Source: JAXIHJ01 sp034189755 (lineage in GTDB: Bacteria; Planctomycetota; Phycisphaerae; SM23-33). From it: 40,105 bases of DNA. The DNA lies in assembly GCA_034189755.1 (NCBI GenBank), contig JAXIHJ010000082.1, positions 1 to 40,105 of the forward strand, given 5' to 3'. The notes under the pieces were generated by a model, which saw nothing but the letters and a program-made list of their open reading frames with translations, did not search any database and was not told the origin of the DNA. Positions 40,051-40,105 of the stretch are shown here, one piece after another; within the stretch, counting starts at the first letter, position 1; every line of letters begins with the position of its first letter. A program made the translations under genes and the position numbers.

Positions 40051-40105
40051 GGTTTCAACAAGCCGCGAACGACGCGAACAAAAACTGACCGCTGATCGCT
40101 GACTG

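Larger units (their letters stand above)
39672..40105. other. Gene-free terminal region rich in short repeats
   Basis: About 430 bases without a convincing coding region. It contains several repeat types listed separately, a TTTTTTTTATTTT run near 39873-39885, and direct copies of GGATTAC. The only longer open frame (39792-39986, minus) reads FFFFFYIRAIRVIRG, a typical product of 9-base intergenic repeats, and is not accepted as a gene. Confidence 0.7.

Overview
The window is a GC-rich bacterial chromosome segment packed with housekeeping genes. No rRNA, tRNA, phage, transposase or CRISPR locus was recognised. Gene content fits Planctomycetota, probably the class Phycisphaerae: many secreted or lipid-anchored proteins without characterised relatives, LysM and FlgI-like envelope proteins, a histidine-phosphatase homologue lacking its catalytic histidines, a radical SAM protein separated from its usual partner, and intergenic 9-bp tandem repeats. 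This placement is inferred from gene style, not from a marker comparison.

Region by region. (1) 279-6364, minus strand: a seven-gene operon argH-thiL-tsaE-argB-argF-lipoprotein-rdgB, combining arginine synthesis with thiamine-phosphate kinase, the t6A-modification ATPase and the nucleotide-pool cleaner RdgB. A good promoter lies just upstream of argH. (2) 6387-7944: a rearranged divergent region. The 5' end of pyrK, with its start codon and 63 identical bases, occurs twice, 520 bp apart, with a small membrane-protein gene between the copies. (3) 8048-13167: a radical SAM protein, a large secreted protein, and two small membrane proteins (PH-like and DUF2007-like). (4) 13162-15142, minus: a YbaK-type deacylase and mnmE. 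(5) 15244-20089, plus: a coiled-coil zinc-ribbon protein, RNase HI, dnaG and rpoD, a variant of the macromolecular-synthesis operon. (6) 20272-24939, plus: an HD-GYP response regulator, then pgk, rpe, the catalytically degenerate phosphatase homologue and accD. (7) 24961-31296, minus: DUF502, hpf, EIIA, HPr and enzyme I (a PTS phosphorelay with no sugar permease in view), then the DUF2344-like partner of the radical SAM protein and an RNase E/G. (8) 31472-39405, plus: ackA, a triple-LysM protein, a FlgI-like/HEAT lipoprotein and smc.

Both ends of this gene block carry copies of one roughly 240-bp element. Each begins about 30 bp beyond the stop codon of the last gene of an outward-reading transcription unit (rdgB on the left, smc on the right). 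Each consists of a 10-bp tandem array (consensus GGGCGCAAYT) plus a conserved AT-rich flank, in the same orientation relative to transcription. This element and the pyrK rearrangement are the most unusual structures here. The last 430 bases hold several other short repeat families and no convincing gene.
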